Shown here piece by piece: positions 46,476 through 55,548 of a stretch of DNA of 64,000 nt. How positions within the stretch are numbered: the first letter of the stretch is position 1; each line of letters begins with the position of its first letter. The notes under the pieces are model-generated. The model saw nothing but the letters and a program-made list of their open reading frames with translations, did not search any database and had not been told where the DNA came from. The position numbers were made by a program, and so were the translations under genes. The stretch is taken from contig NZ_AUHS01000015.1 in NCBI RefSeq assembly GCF_000423305.1, forward strand, positions 62,001-126,000, read 5' to 3'. Origin of the DNA: Legionella moravica DSM 19234. GTDB lineage: Bacteria; Pseudomonadota; Gammaproteobacteria; Legionellales; Legionellaceae.

Positions 46476-47564
46476 TTATAGCATGGGGCTATCAATAGGA
46501 TGTATTGTTTTTTCAGTAATGGATCGACCCTCATTGAAACCTTCGATTTCTTCATCGAACTCAAGAGAGTGTTCTGGAATCGATTTAACAAATTCAACCA
46601 TTGCAAAAGACAATGGAGTGGGTTGAGACATTGCGTCTGTGTGATTCTCAATGTCTTGTACAAGGGAATAGATCCCCTTAATTGTCAGCAAAAAGGCTAT
46701 AAAATCAATTATATATCCAAACTCAGCTTCAATCCCTGCAAAAAACAGGACCCACCGTGCCATTTGAAGAAAAGTCAGTGTGTCTACTGCTCCACCAATA
46801 TAGATTGCCGGGATTGGCTTAATTCGATGTCTAAAAAAGGACGATAGTTGAAGATAATTTTTATATTCTGCTTTATTGGAATCAGTTGTCAGAAGATTTT
46901 GAGTCGCATCCAAGACATCCGTACACATTTTTAAACGGTGAGGGCGTTTATTAATGCGTTGGATTGTCTCAGCAACAATGATTTGGGTTTGAATCCGACG
47001 GTTAGGATTAATCTCTAATTTAATATGTCGATGTAATTGATGAACCAGACTGGTAAATTGAGAGTTGAGTTCGCTGTTTGTTAGTTGTTGAATTTTATAT
47101 CGTCTGGCCGCATCAAATAAGGTGAGCGGTGTTAAAGTAACACCTGGAATTCTTAAAATGAGGGAAGTCTCAATAATACGTCCAAACTGTATCCAGGGTA
47201 AAGCCAGGTCAATTCCGGCTAGTTTTAATGCAAACCGTGCGCCATTGGCGCAATTGTGAGTCAGCATGTGATAAAAGTCTGGATTATTGTATTCGGAATT
47301 AGAAAATTCTTCACAGAATCTGGCAAAGGGTACCGAGCTTTCAAAGGTAACACAGTTATCATTGTCGTATTGATGCTTTGGTAAGGTGCCGTGACTCAGA
47401 CTAGGTTCATCTTTGTTATGCCATATTTTAACCAAATGCATGTCATTGAATAAAGGTTCATTAATATGGGCTTGAGCATAGATTTGGGCGCAGGTACCGA
47501 GACTTACCACGTTAAGCATTATATACAATGGACTACATCCTTTGTTATGGCAATAAAAAAACAT
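46476..47564 (-). CDS. Possible thiol-protease-like effector
   Basis: 362 residues, or 347 from an inner ATG at 47519 (MLNVVSLGTCAQ); neither has a strong ribosome site. An N-terminal segment LVKIWHNKDEPSLSHGTL (about 44-61) precedes YHMLTHNCANGARFALKLAG (Cys105). This His-then-Asn-Cys order resembles permuted papain/NlpC-like folds in which the NC motif carries the nucleophile. Two hydrophobic stretches lie around 262-305. The C-terminus is acidic (HSLEFDEEIEGFNEGRS), like an E-block Dot/Icm signal. No characterised homologue was recognised; function is a guess from motifs. Confidence 0.5.
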   Translation of the reverse strand: MFFYCHNKGCSPLYIMLNVVSLGTCAQIYAQAHINEPLFNDMHLVKIWHNKDEPSLSHGTLPKHQYDNDNCVTFESSVPFARFCEEFSNSEYNNPDFYHMLTHNCANGARFALKLAGIDLALPWIQFGRIIETSLILRIPGVTLTPLTLFDAARRYKIQQLTNSELNSQFTSLVHQLHRHIKLEINPNRRIQTQIIVAETIQRINKRPHRLKMCTDVLDATQNLLTTDSNKAEYKNYLQLSSFFRHRIKPIPAIYIGGAVDTLTFLQMARWVLFFAGIEAEFGYIIDFIAFLLTIKGIYSLVQDIENHTDAMSQPTPLSFAMVEFVKSIPEHSLEFDEEIEGFNEGRSITEKTIHPIDSPML

Positions 47565-47980
47565 ATGATATAAAACCAGAACAAATTCGTCAATTTTTGT
47601 GTTTCAGTTCTCCCTCAGTGGGCGCTAAAAGGGTTTTGCAATCGCAAGTAGTGTCGTAAAGGTTAATCTGAATGAACGCACTTTATTTTAACCCCCTCTC
47701 CCTAACCCTCTCCCCCACGCTACGCGCGGTGGAGAGGGAATTTGATTGAAAACCCTTTCCACGTTACGCGTGGTGGAGAGGGAATTTGATTGAAAACCCT
47801 TTCCACGTTACGCGTGATGGAAAGGTGATTGGATCGAAAGTAGCTCCATTTCCCCTGACATTAGTGCGTTTTCGCGAGGATGACAGGATTTTTCCTTGAT
47901 TGAGTTAGCAAAGGGTTGTGAACAAAATAAATAACGGTGGGGATTATTGCATTGTCACAGGGGGCTTGGCATCACATCGA
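47565..47980. repeat. Repeat-rich spacer with CCCTCTCCC units and a 44-bp tandem duplication
   Basis: CCCCCTCTCCCTAACCCTCTCCCCCACGC starts near 47691. The unit GGTGGAGAGGG...ACGTTACGCGT is repeated directly at 47728-47771 and 47772-47815 with almost no change. Related CCCTCTCCCT hairpins are at 53071 and 53168. No gene seen. Confidence 0.65.
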
Positions 47981-48421
47981 TTAAACCGCTGCCCCAGGAA
48001 CTGCAACTGGATCATAAGGTTGTTTGGAGAACTCACTCGGTAGCCAACCCGCGCCTAAAGTACCATCGTATAATACTTCCAGATACAATGCAGCCATACA
48101 CAGATCTTGATGAGACGATAACCCACAGGTTATTTCATTAAAGAGTAGTGCTGTTTGAATTCCTAATTCTGCGCCTGCTATGGCGAATTGAACTAAATGA
48201 ATTATTTTTTCAGGAATTTTAGTATCCGCACGAAACAGGGAATAGAAGGAGGTAATGCATTGACCCAGTTTTGTAGCAATCACGGCATAGGGTTGTTTTT
48301 GAAAGGTATAAGAGATCAGCTGTGTCCCCGCGTTAACACGCTCCGCATTACGATGACCTGTAGTCGAGGTGTAGGGGTTCATCGTCATTGCACCTAAACA
48401 ATCAGTTAACCATTGAGGCAT
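47981..48421 (-). CDS. Unknown 146-residue protein
   Basis: The start is set at ATG 48421 (MPQWLTDCLGAM) because AAGGAAAA lies 5 bp upstream; the open frame reaches 48484. Middle part is hydrophobic and Ala/Leu-rich (IIHLVQFAIAGAELGIQTALLFNEITCG, about 85-110), so peripheral or membrane association is possible. Ends QPYDPVAVPGAAV. No family recognised. It lies upstream of the possible thiol-protease gene on the same strand, separated by repeats. Confidence 0.5.
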   Translation of the reverse strand: MPQWLTDCLGAMTMNPYTSTTGHRNAERVNAGTQLISYTFQKQPYAVIATKLGQCITSFYSLFRADTKIPEKIIHLVQFAIAGAELGIQTALLFNEITCGLSSHQDLCMAALYLEVLYDGTLGAGWLPSEFSKQPYDPVAVPGAAV

Positions 48422-48484
48422 ATTTTTCCTTAAATATGTATGTAAAACGAATGTGCACAATATCATAATCGACCAAGTTTTCAA

Positions 48485-48778
48485 GAGGATACAACAGAAG
48501 ATTTGTTTATATATTTTGCTCTTTGATCAACAGGTTCTGCGTGGTTTTTATTGGGTCGTTGAGTATTTTTTTATAATCCAATGTCTGTCTTTTTATCTGA
48601 ACTTTATAGTGCTAATCTATGCATACACGCTTAGGATTAACGAAAACGGTTTTATCTCATCGTGAAAGGGATTTTAAATTCTGCTACTGAGTCTCTCTAA
48701 ACGTTTAAAAATGAGTATTTTTGTCACTCAAATCGTTTTTCTTAATTCTATATTTTGCTTGAATTTTATAGAGAGTTT
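48485..48778. other. AT-rich intergenic region
   Basis: Short frames exist but are rich in rare start contexts and resemble nothing. Must hold the promoter of the acyltransferase gene. No repeat recognised. Confidence 0.3.
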
Positions 48779-49894
48779 ATGACCGTAGAACTTGCATCAA
48801 CACGCCGAATCGCATCCCTGGATGTTTTTCGTGGCCTAACGATTGTATTGATGATTTTAGTGAACAGTCAGGGAAACGAATATGCATACCCGATCCTGGA
48901 ACATGCTGCGTGGAATGGTTGTACTTTTGCAGACCTTGTGTTTCCGTTTTTTCTGTTTATCGTAGGCTTAACCAGTGTGATCAGTTTAAACAAGAATAAA
49001 ATGAATCAGGATGCTCCTCTATATAGAGCAATACTCCGGCGCAGCATTCTTTTATTTGCTTTGGGTGTTTTTTTAAATATTTTCCCTAAATACATCGATA
49101 TAAGCTCTTTACGAGTTTATGGTATTTTACAGCGAATTGCTGTGTGCTATCTGGTAAGCAGTATCATTTATTTAAAAGCCAGCACCAAAGTGCAAACTCT
49201 GATTTTTCTCGCTATTTTGTGGTTTTATTGGTTTATGATGACTCAGGTGCCAGTTCCAGGTTATGGAGCGAATCACTTCACCGTTGAAGGGACTTGGGTT
49301 GCTTATTTTGATCAACTGATTTTTTCAAGTGCTCATTTATATGGAACAGTTTATGATCCTGAAGGATTTTTTAGTACGATCCCATCGATAGCGACTACCT
49401 TATCTGGTGTGTTAACGGGTAGTTTGTTGCTCAATTCCATGAGTAACCAAAAGAAATTTTATGCGATGATGCTTTTTGGAATAATTTTTTTATTGCTGGG
49501 CTGGTTTTGGAATTATAGTTTTCCCATTAATAAAAATTTATGGACCAGTTCTTTTGTTTTATGGACGAGCGGATTTGCTTTAATCGTTTTTGCATTGTGT
49601 TATTTGATTGTCGACATTTTAAACTGTCAATGTTGGGCATTGCCTTTTAAAATATTTGGTATGAACGCTATATTTGCGTTTACTTTTCATGTTCTATTAT
49701 TAAAACTGCAATTCTTTTTTTATTTTATTTTAAAAGATGGCAGTAAAGGCAATATGAAAGCCATGCTCACAGAATATTGGTTTGGCTATTACAGTCCACC
49801 TAATGCTGCTTTATTCTATTCCCTTCTGTTTCTATTGATTAATTTTATTGTGGTTTCATTTTTATATAAGAGAAAAATATTTTTTCGTATTTAA
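48779..49894 (+). CDS. Membrane acyltransferase, HGSNAT/DUF5009-like
   Basis: 371 residues from ATG 48779 (MTVELASTRRIASLDVFRG); an ATG at 48755 adds eight. About ten membrane segments. The opening RIASLDVFRGLTIVLMILVNSQGN, AAWNGCTFADLVFPFFLFIVGLT and ILQRIAVCYL are characteristic of the heparan-alpha-glucosaminide N-acetyltransferase-like family, which moves acetyl groups across a membrane onto sugars. In L. pneumophila the gene beside legL3 (Lpg1661) is of this type and has been listed as an effector candidate, from memory. Cell-envelope sugar modification is the alternative role. Confidence 0.8.
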   Translation: MTVELASTRRIASLDVFRGLTIVLMILVNSQGNEYAYPILEHAAWNGCTFADLVFPFFLFIVGLTSVISLNKNKMNQDAPLYRAILRRSILLFALGVFLNIFPKYIDISSLRVYGILQRIAVCYLVSSIIYLKASTKVQTLIFLAILWFYWFMMTQVPVPGYGANHFTVEGTWVAYFDQLIFSSAHLYGTVYDPEGFFSTIPSIATTLSGVLTGSLLLNSMSNQKKFYAMMLFGIIFLLLGWFWNYSFPINKNLWTSSFVLWTSGFALIVFALCYLIVDILNCQCWALPFKIFGMNAIFAFTFHVLLLKLQFFFYFILKDGSKGNMKAMLTEYWFGYYSPPNAALFYSLLFLLINFIVVSFLYKRKIFFRI

Positions 49895-49944
49895 ACCAAA
49901 GTTAACTCTTAACCACGCCATAAATTACATGATTTCATACGACA

Positions 49945-49978
49945 ACCTACGTAGACTGCAAAAGATGCAGTACGTAGG
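49945..49978. terminator. Hairpin between the convergent acyltransferase and LRR genes
   Basis: CCTACGTAGACTGCA pairs with TGCAGTACGTAGG around AAAAGA with a small bulge. No U-run. It lies in the 115-bp convergent gap, so it may serve either gene. Confidence 0.45.
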
Positions 49979-50009
49979 GTATAAGTGATGAATCGTGATC
50001 GGGGATGAA

Positions 50010-51515
50010 TCAGTTTAATTGAGGAGAGTATAGTTCGCTTTCAATTGGCTCATTCTTTTTATCTGTCTTTTGAGCGGAAAATAAATCCTCTTTTAAGGGG
50101 ATGTGTTCTTTAACCGGTGATTGCGCTTCAAGTAAGGGTTCTGGATCAGTTGCTTTAATTTGTTTGAAGAATCTATCAATTAAAGGTTCAAGACCATCGA
50201 TATGTTCCTGAATTTGAATTTTATAAATGATTCCAAATATGGTATCGGTGTGGAAATTAAGATTTACTGAAACCAAACTTGAATTTGCCATGATTGCGTC
50301 GCCCAGCATTTTAAATTGATCTATGGTGGTTTTCTGAACGAAATTAAGCTCCTCCAATTGACATTCTGGATCCTTTAAAAAAGAACAGAATGCGTTGATG
50401 GTGTCGTTTGAAAGGCCGTATCGGCAGTTATGCGACATGCTTATGGAAGTAATTTGTCTATTGGATTTAAGTAATTCAATGATGGATTGCACACCTTCGT
50501 TCTCAATGTAATTATAATCAATAATTAATTTTTCGATGTGTTTTGTGTGGGTTAATGCTTGAGCTAATTTGTGAGCATCATCTGCCATATACGCATTATG
50601 GGTTAGATCCAGCTCGAGCAGTTTTTCAGGATTATGAGCGAGATAGGTGCATAATTCATCGATATTCAAACGGCTCAGATTATTTTTCGATAAATCCAGA
50701 TACGCTAATTTAGAACAGTGCTTAAGCGAATTGATTAATTGAGGATTGGCAATTTGTCCTATATTGGTGTTGGTCATCGTCAGCAACATTAAGCCAGTAT
50801 TGGATTTTAATACATGGTCTAATAATGAGATATCGCTAACTTCAAATAACATGTCATCCAGCATTAAAACTCTGAGTCCATGAGTTTGTTTTAGATAATG
50901 CAATACATCTTTGCCAAATGACATTCCTCTAAGTCTTAGATCAACAAGCGTCGTATTATGATTTGTTTTATCCAGAATTGGCAGATTGGCGTTTTTTTCT
51001 ACTGCAAAATTTAAATCCAAAGTATGAAGAAGAGGTGATTTTTGCAGATTTTTAGAAAAACGATATGACTGACTTGTGCTTGCGGGTGTTTCAACCGGTT
51101 CTAAATCAACGACTAATTGACTGAGCAATGGTTTGCCTTTTACCATATTAACCAGTGCATCATAAACCAGGTGATACATCGCCCTGACCTGGCGGTTACT
51201 GAAATAATTCATGACACTAAAAATCAGATTATCTCGAGATCTCAGATGAATTTCTGAACCTTCAATTGCGAATTTAAGCCGGGTTAACTGATTATTTTTA
51301 CTGATTGCTTTGCTTAATTCAATTAATCCCCTAAGGTTTTCTTCGGTTACATACAAAGACAGTTCGATATCAGTAAGGGGTGTTCTACGTAAATATTCTG
51401 ATAAAAAAACGATATCATCATAGGTTAAGGGATTAGCCAGTTTGAGATCGGATGTTTTGAACGAACCATTTTTTGTTGCACTGATACACTTCGCCATTGA
51501 AATTGTTAGCATCAT
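50010..51515 (-). CDS. legL3: Leucine-rich-repeat effector, LegL3-like
   Basis: 501 residues. Ribonuclease-inhibitor-type LRRs run from about 180 to 410: LVDLRLRGMSFGKDVLHYLK, LMLLTMTNTNIGQ, KLAYLDLSKNNLSRLNIDELCTYLA, LLELDLTHNAYMADDAHKLAQALTH, EKLIIDYNYIENEGVQSIIELLK and ITSISMSHNCRYGLS. The first 180 residues show weaker units. Polar tail rich in Pro, Glu and Lys. GAGGAGTA before the ATG supports the start. LRRs bind protein partners; several Legionella Leg proteins are injected by Dot/Icm. Naming as LegL3 (Lpg1660) rests on the neighbouring acyltransferase and recall. Confidence 0.65.
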   Translation of the reverse strand: MMLTISMAKCISATKNGSFKTSDLKLANPLTYDDIVFLSEYLRRTPLTDIELSLYVTEENLRGLIELSKAISKNNQLTRLKFAIEGSEIHLRSRDNLIFSVMNYFSNRQVRAMYHLVYDALVNMVKGKPLLSQLVVDLEPVETPASTSQSYRFSKNLQKSPLLHTLDLNFAVEKNANLPILDKTNHNTTLVDLRLRGMSFGKDVLHYLKQTHGLRVLMLDDMLFEVSDISLLDHVLKSNTGLMLLTMTNTNIGQIANPQLINSLKHCSKLAYLDLSKNNLSRLNIDELCTYLAHNPEKLLELDLTHNAYMADDAHKLAQALTHTKHIEKLIIDYNYIENEGVQSIIELLKSNRQITSISMSHNCRYGLSNDTINAFCSFLKDPECQLEELNFVQKTTIDQFKMLGDAIMANSSLVSVNLNFHTDTIFGIIYKIQIQEHIDGLEPLIDRFFKQIKATDPEPLLEAQSPVKEHIPLKEDLFSAQKTDKKNEPIESELYSPQLN

Positions 51516-51612
51516 TACTCCTCACAAATCCTTTTGAATTGAAATAATAGAGAACAGATCTATCATCTACTTGTAAGGATAGGAAAGTAAATAGCTGGAA
51601 AGTACTTTATCA

Positions 51613-51939
51613 CTATTTCTTTTTTGTAGTAAGGAAGTCTTTAAATAAAACGAAATCAGCCATGAGGCTGTAGATTGGATGTTTAAAGGTAGCTGGTTTG
51701 TTGTGTTCAAATACAAAATGGCCTATCCAGGCAAAACCATATCCAGCTATTAGGCCTGCTAAAAGCCATACACCGTTTAAAGTAATTACAAACAGGATAA
51801 GGCTCAGGATGAATAAAGACGTTCCTGTGTAGTGGAGGCCTTTACATATTGGATTCTGATGTTGGCTCAGGTAAAACACATAGAATTCTGAAAAATTCTT
51901 GAATTCTATGTGCTCAGGAGTTTTATTACTCGTAGTCAT
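51613..51939 (-). CDS. Mpo1-like (DUF962) membrane protein
   Basis: 108 residues. Starts near EFKNFSEFYVFYLSQHQNPICKGLHYTGTSLFI, has two membrane hairpins and AWIGHFVFEHNKPATFKHPIYSLMADF. Conserved His residues (His26, His36 and the GH..FEHN..ATFKHP set) match the DUF962 family, of which yeast Mpo1 is an Fe(II) dioxygenase in fatty-acid alpha-oxidation. The role in Legionella is not known. Start overlaps the end of the DUF2157-like gene by 14 bp, hence co-translated. Confidence 0.8.
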   Translation of the reverse strand: MTTSNKTPEHIEFKNFSEFYVFYLSQHQNPICKGLHYTGTSLFILSLILFVITLNGVWLLAGLIAGYGFAWIGHFVFEHNKPATFKHPIYSLMADFVLFKDFLTTKKK

Positions 51940-52963
51940 CTCGAGCCTCCAACAAATCCTGAATTGGTTTGGGAAGTATGCCTCTAATTTTATGGGTTAA
52001 TAGCTTTTCATTTTTTTGCCATAAAATGCCTAAATAAATAATTCCAAATCCAATTGCAGTTAAGGCTACTGGAAACAGGTAGCTTAAGTTAAAGACTTGA
52101 AAGGCAAGATATCCCAGATAAAAACAGCATCCTAATGCCCCAAATATAACGAATACTTTTCGGCTGAGAATGACGCCAGTAAGAACCATCAGTACATTGA
52201 TGCACATATATATAAATTTAGACAACTCACTGTCTGAATGTTGGCAGGTTAGTCCACCCCAAAAGGTCATGACGCCAAAAATGTAAAGCCAGAATGCATA
52301 GTCCGCAGTTTGACTGGATCGGACATCAACCCAAAAAGCAATTAATACAGAAATAATACCAAAATACATGGAGACCATGGCACTGAGTTCATATGTATAG
52401 TGTTCTCCACCAATCATACTGGTCAGATCCATGGACATATACCAGAGAGTAACTGCAATGGGCATAATCATAAACGGGTAGCGGTATATCCAGGCCAAAA
52501 TGATACCGGAAGCCAAAGTACCCAGTTCCATATAAATCCAGTTCCACTTAATATAAACGTGGTAATCATGGTAGACGCTATTATCAGGCCACCAGCCCAT
52601 TCCTTGTTGTAAGCCATAAATAGCCAGCGGAGTAAGACAGATGACGAAGGTGGCACAAATACCGGCAGGTACATAATATCCTTTTTCATCCAAAGAATGG
52701 GTTAGTGATATGCCGAGAATGGCGTAGGATACTGACAAAAATAAAATGCCCCATCCTCCATAAAGTTCCCAGCCTAAATTCATGAACAGGGTCATTGCAC
52801 CAATAGCGATTAGACCGCCGAAATAATAGAGCACATTGGTGAGGTTAAAACCTGGACTTTGTTCAGGAAGGTTTTTTACGAATTCAATTAATTTATCGGC
52901 TTGTTCTTGAGTAATAATCTGGGCATCTACTGCTTTGTCCATCATCGTCCGTGATATTTTCAT
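51926..52963 (-). CDS. DUF2157-like multi-pass membrane protein
   Basis: 345 residues. A cytosolic N-terminal segment (DKAVDAQIITQEQADKLIEFV, about 9-29) is followed by about ten membrane segments beginning LYYFGGLIAIGAMTLFMNLGWE, the typical DUF2157 start, and a short basic tail. Biochemical role unknown for the family. First gene of a two-gene minus-strand unit with the Mpo1-like protein. Confidence 0.7.
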   Translation of the reverse strand: MKISRTMMDKAVDAQIITQEQADKLIEFVKNLPEQSPGFNLTNVLYYFGGLIAIGAMTLFMNLGWELYGGWGILFLSVSYAILGISLTHSLDEKGYYVPAGICATFVICLTPLAIYGLQQGMGWWPDNSVYHDYHVYIKWNWIYMELGTLASGIILAWIYRYPFMIMPIAVTLWYMSMDLTSMIGGEHYTYELSAMVSMYFGIISVLIAFWVDVRSSQTADYAFWLYIFGVMTFWGGLTCQHSDSELSKFIYMCINVLMVLTGVILSRKVFVIFGALGCCFYLGYLAFQVFNLSYLFPVALTAIGFGIIYLGILWQKNEKLLTHKIRGILPKPIQDLLEARDDYE

Positions 52964-53063
52964 TTTGGCTCCGTATGATGCAGTGTGGGATGTAATAATT
53001 AAATTATAGATGACAGATTATCGCATGAAATAATTTATATTATTTTTCTTTAAAATACGCATT

Positions 53064-53215
53064 CTAATCTACCCTCACCCTAACCCTCTCCCTGGGAGGG
53101 AGAGGGGATAAGGGGTAATATGTTCTCATTGCAAGAAAAATATAAAAAAGAAAGATGCTTTTAATTCCTAACCCTCTCCCTGAAAGGGAGAGGGAATAAG
53201 CGCGGTAACAATTGG
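53064..53215. repeat. Two CCCTCTCCCT hairpin repeats
   Basis: TAACCCTCTCCCTGGGAGGGAGAGGG at about 53082-53107 and TAACCCTCTCCCTGAAAGGGAGAGGG at about 53168-53193 are two copies of one hairpin about 60 bp apart. They are related to the units at 33389, 33934, 34282 and 47691. Confidence 0.7.
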
Positions 53216-53244
53216 CTTTTTGATAAAATAAGTCCAGGTGTTGT

Positions 53245-54573
53245 TCATGCCTCAAGAAGACTGGATTTTTTTCTTTGACTCCAGATCGGGATTAATACGA
53301 TAAGAAATAAAAATACCCCTCCAGAGAGTGCATAGACGAATTGAGATTGAAATTGTAAGGAGGGCGGTGGTGTGAGGCTTACAATAAGGGTGATGATAAC
53401 TCCGAGTAAGCCAAACCCTGCCGATCCTATTATTTTTATTTTAGAGGATGATTTTTGGGTGATGACCAATTTAATCGCGCTGATAAAAAGCAGCAGATAC
53501 ATTAGTAAATTAACCTGAGTCGCCGCATTGAGCATGATCCAGTAGGACGCGTTAAGTGAGGGAACTATCACAAATAAGGTACTGATGATTGAGACGCAGA
53601 GAGCCTGAAGGATCAACAATCGGGCTGGAGCTTTATTATGATTGACTTCTGTTAATCGGGTGTCTAAAAATCCTTCTCCTGCAGCAAAGCCTAATCCCTT
53701 GATTGGTGCGATTAGCCAATTATTAGCCGCCCCGATGCAGCCAATTGCAATCAGACCATTGATAATAACCGCCAATTGGCTGCAATGCATTTTAGTAAAA
53801 AATAATTGAATTAATTGAGGGATACTGCTGATGAAACTTAACTGTTGGGGTGGGATGATCATTGCCAGTATAATGGACCCGAATAACATGGAAAGGAATA
53901 TGACAAATACCGAAATAAACACAGCCTTGGAAAATGCCCCGGGCTTACTGTCTTCTGCATGTACCGCTGCAAGTTCTATCCCGCAAAATGAAAGAATTAT
54001 TGCCGTTAAAGAGGTCCAGGAGTAGGAGTTATTTTGTGGTAGAAGGTTTTGTTGAGGCTCTGTTTGAGTTAGCCACCAATATAATCCCATGATAATGATG
54101 AGGCTGAACGGTACCAATAATCCCATAATGGAACACAATGAATTGAAGCGACTGGACAGTTGAATTCCTTTTAAATTGATCCAGGTTAATCCCCAGATAA
54201 GGGTGATGATAATGAGAAAAAGCGCTGTTTTATTATCTACCAGGACGGGAGATACACTGTAAAGTAGGGTGCCCGCAATAAAGCTCAGTAAAGTAGGGTA
54301 TATCAATACATTTTGAACGCATTGAAACCATATGGCTAAAAATGCAGAACGTTTGCCCAGTCCCTGTTTTACCCAACCATAAACACCTTGTTGTGATTGA
54401 TTAGAAAACCACATTGAGACAACAGCGCAGGGGATTAAGAAAAACAATAATGCCAGAGTAAAATAGTTGACTAATTGACTTCCCGCTAATGCGGCTGCCG
54501 GTAAATTACGTATGCTGTCAACAGAGCATACCGTGATCAGAGTCAGGCTAAATACAGATAATCTTTTTTTCAT
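53245..54573 (-). CDS. APC-superfamily amino-acid antiporter
   Basis: 442 residues, about 12 membrane segments. Same opening as the gene at 13024 (FSLTLITVCSVDSIRNLPAAALAG) and the matching centre ILSFCGIELAAVHAEDSKPGAF. The second loop is QQGVYGWVKQGLG rather than TGGIYVWVREAFG. Its ATG overlaps the stop of the DDAH-like gene by one base, so it is probably transcribed with it and may exchange arginine, citrulline or a methylarginine; that substrate is an inference from context. Confidence 0.83.
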   Translation of the reverse strand: MKKRLSVFSLTLITVCSVDSIRNLPAAALAGSQLVNYFTLALLFFLIPCAVVSMWFSNQSQQGVYGWVKQGLGKRSAFLAIWFQCVQNVLIYPTLLSFIAGTLLYSVSPVLVDNKTALFLIIITLIWGLTWINLKGIQLSSRFNSLCSIMGLLVPFSLIIIMGLYWWLTQTEPQQNLLPQNNSYSWTSLTAIILSFCGIELAAVHAEDSKPGAFSKAVFISVFVIFLSMLFGSIILAMIIPPQQLSFISSIPQLIQLFFTKMHCSQLAVIINGLIAIGCIGAANNWLIAPIKGLGFAAGEGFLDTRLTEVNHNKAPARLLILQALCVSIISTLFVIVPSLNASYWIMLNAATQVNLLMYLLLFISAIKLVITQKSSSKIKIIGSAGFGLLGVIITLIVSLTPPPSLQFQSQFVYALSGGVFLFLIVLIPIWSQRKKSSLLEA

Positions 54574-55340
54574 TAAAATCTCAAAGACAAACAGCTTAAG
54601 CCACCATCAATTTTTTTGAATTCGCTGACGTCTATTTCGATACAGGGAAATCCAAGCGCACTGATTTGTTTTTTGGTTTTAGGATAACCTTGTGCCAAAA
54701 GAACCGTTCCATTAACCATGATGCAGTTCGCAGCATAGGCTTCATCTGGATCAATAATGATTTGTTTTAAATGATTGAACGAAGGATGATTCACTAATTC
54801 ACCGCTAACCAGTAAATACCCTTGATCCAGATAACTTACGCCAGTTTTGAGGTGAAGAAATTCATTTAACTGGATCGTTGATGCTGAATAACCGCGTTCG
54901 GTCAGTTCATGAATCATTTGCCTTGCGCCTTCTTGATTGGTTCTGGCGGATAAACCAATATAGAAATGGTTATTCACATTGAGGATATCACCCGCTTCGA
55001 TAGTGCCGGGAGACTGAATCCGAACAATATTACCTTTATAAAAGGTATTGATGGTTTCTTCTATTGCTTTAACCTCTCCTTGCCTTGAAATTGCACCTGG
55101 CAGGGTAAGAATCGCTGTTTGATTGGTTAATAAAGCAACGTCCTCAACAAAACAACTATCAGGAAATTCATCAATTGGAGGAAGTGCGGTGACTTCAAGC
55201 CCACATTGAGCCAAGGCATTGATGTAGTTTTGATGTTGAATGAGCGCTAACTCATAATCCGGGACTCCCAGTGTTGCAGAGGTGGTTAAACCATGAATCA
55301 GTGATGCAGAAGGGGTTCGTACAATAGCATTGTGAAACAT
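54573..55340 (-). CDS. Dimethylarginine dimethylaminohydrolase-like enzyme
   Basis: 255 residues of the guanidine-modifying (pentein) superfamily. DDAH features: N-terminal VRTPSASLIHGL, the PDSCFVEDVAL strand (about 60-70, Glu and Asp substrate contacts), His163 in LHLKTGVSYL and Cys250 near the end in GGLSCLSLRF, the Cys only six from the C-terminus as in DDAH. These hydrolyse methylated arginine to citrulline plus methylamine, so it could act on host-derived methylarginines. Activity on arginine itself cannot be excluded. Coupled to the antiporter gene. Confidence 0.8.
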   Translation of the reverse strand: MFHNAIVRTPSASLIHGLTTSATLGVPDYELALIQHQNYINALAQCGLEVTALPPIDEFPDSCFVEDVALLTNQTAILTLPGAISRQGEVKAIEETINTFYKGNIVRIQSPGTIEAGDILNVNNHFYIGLSARTNQEGARQMIHELTERGYSASTIQLNEFLHLKTGVSYLDQGYLLVSGELVNHPSFNHLKQIIIDPDEAYAANCIMVNGTVLLAQGYPKTKKQISALGFPCIEIDVSEFKKIDGGLSCLSLRF

Positions 55341-55548
55341 GATTAACTCCCGGAAGAAAAAATTTATCTTATCATATTTTTTGATTGGTTAAACAGTGTG
55401 CTTATTAATTAGATATCTTGCCACGTAGAGTGGTGGGGTGAATTGTCAAAAGCCCTGCTGGTAAAGGGCTTGCAGATTTATGTTTTGAGTATGGATTTAG
55501 ACCCAAAAGATGGTTATGCTATTTTTTTTGCTCAATGGACTTAGACAA

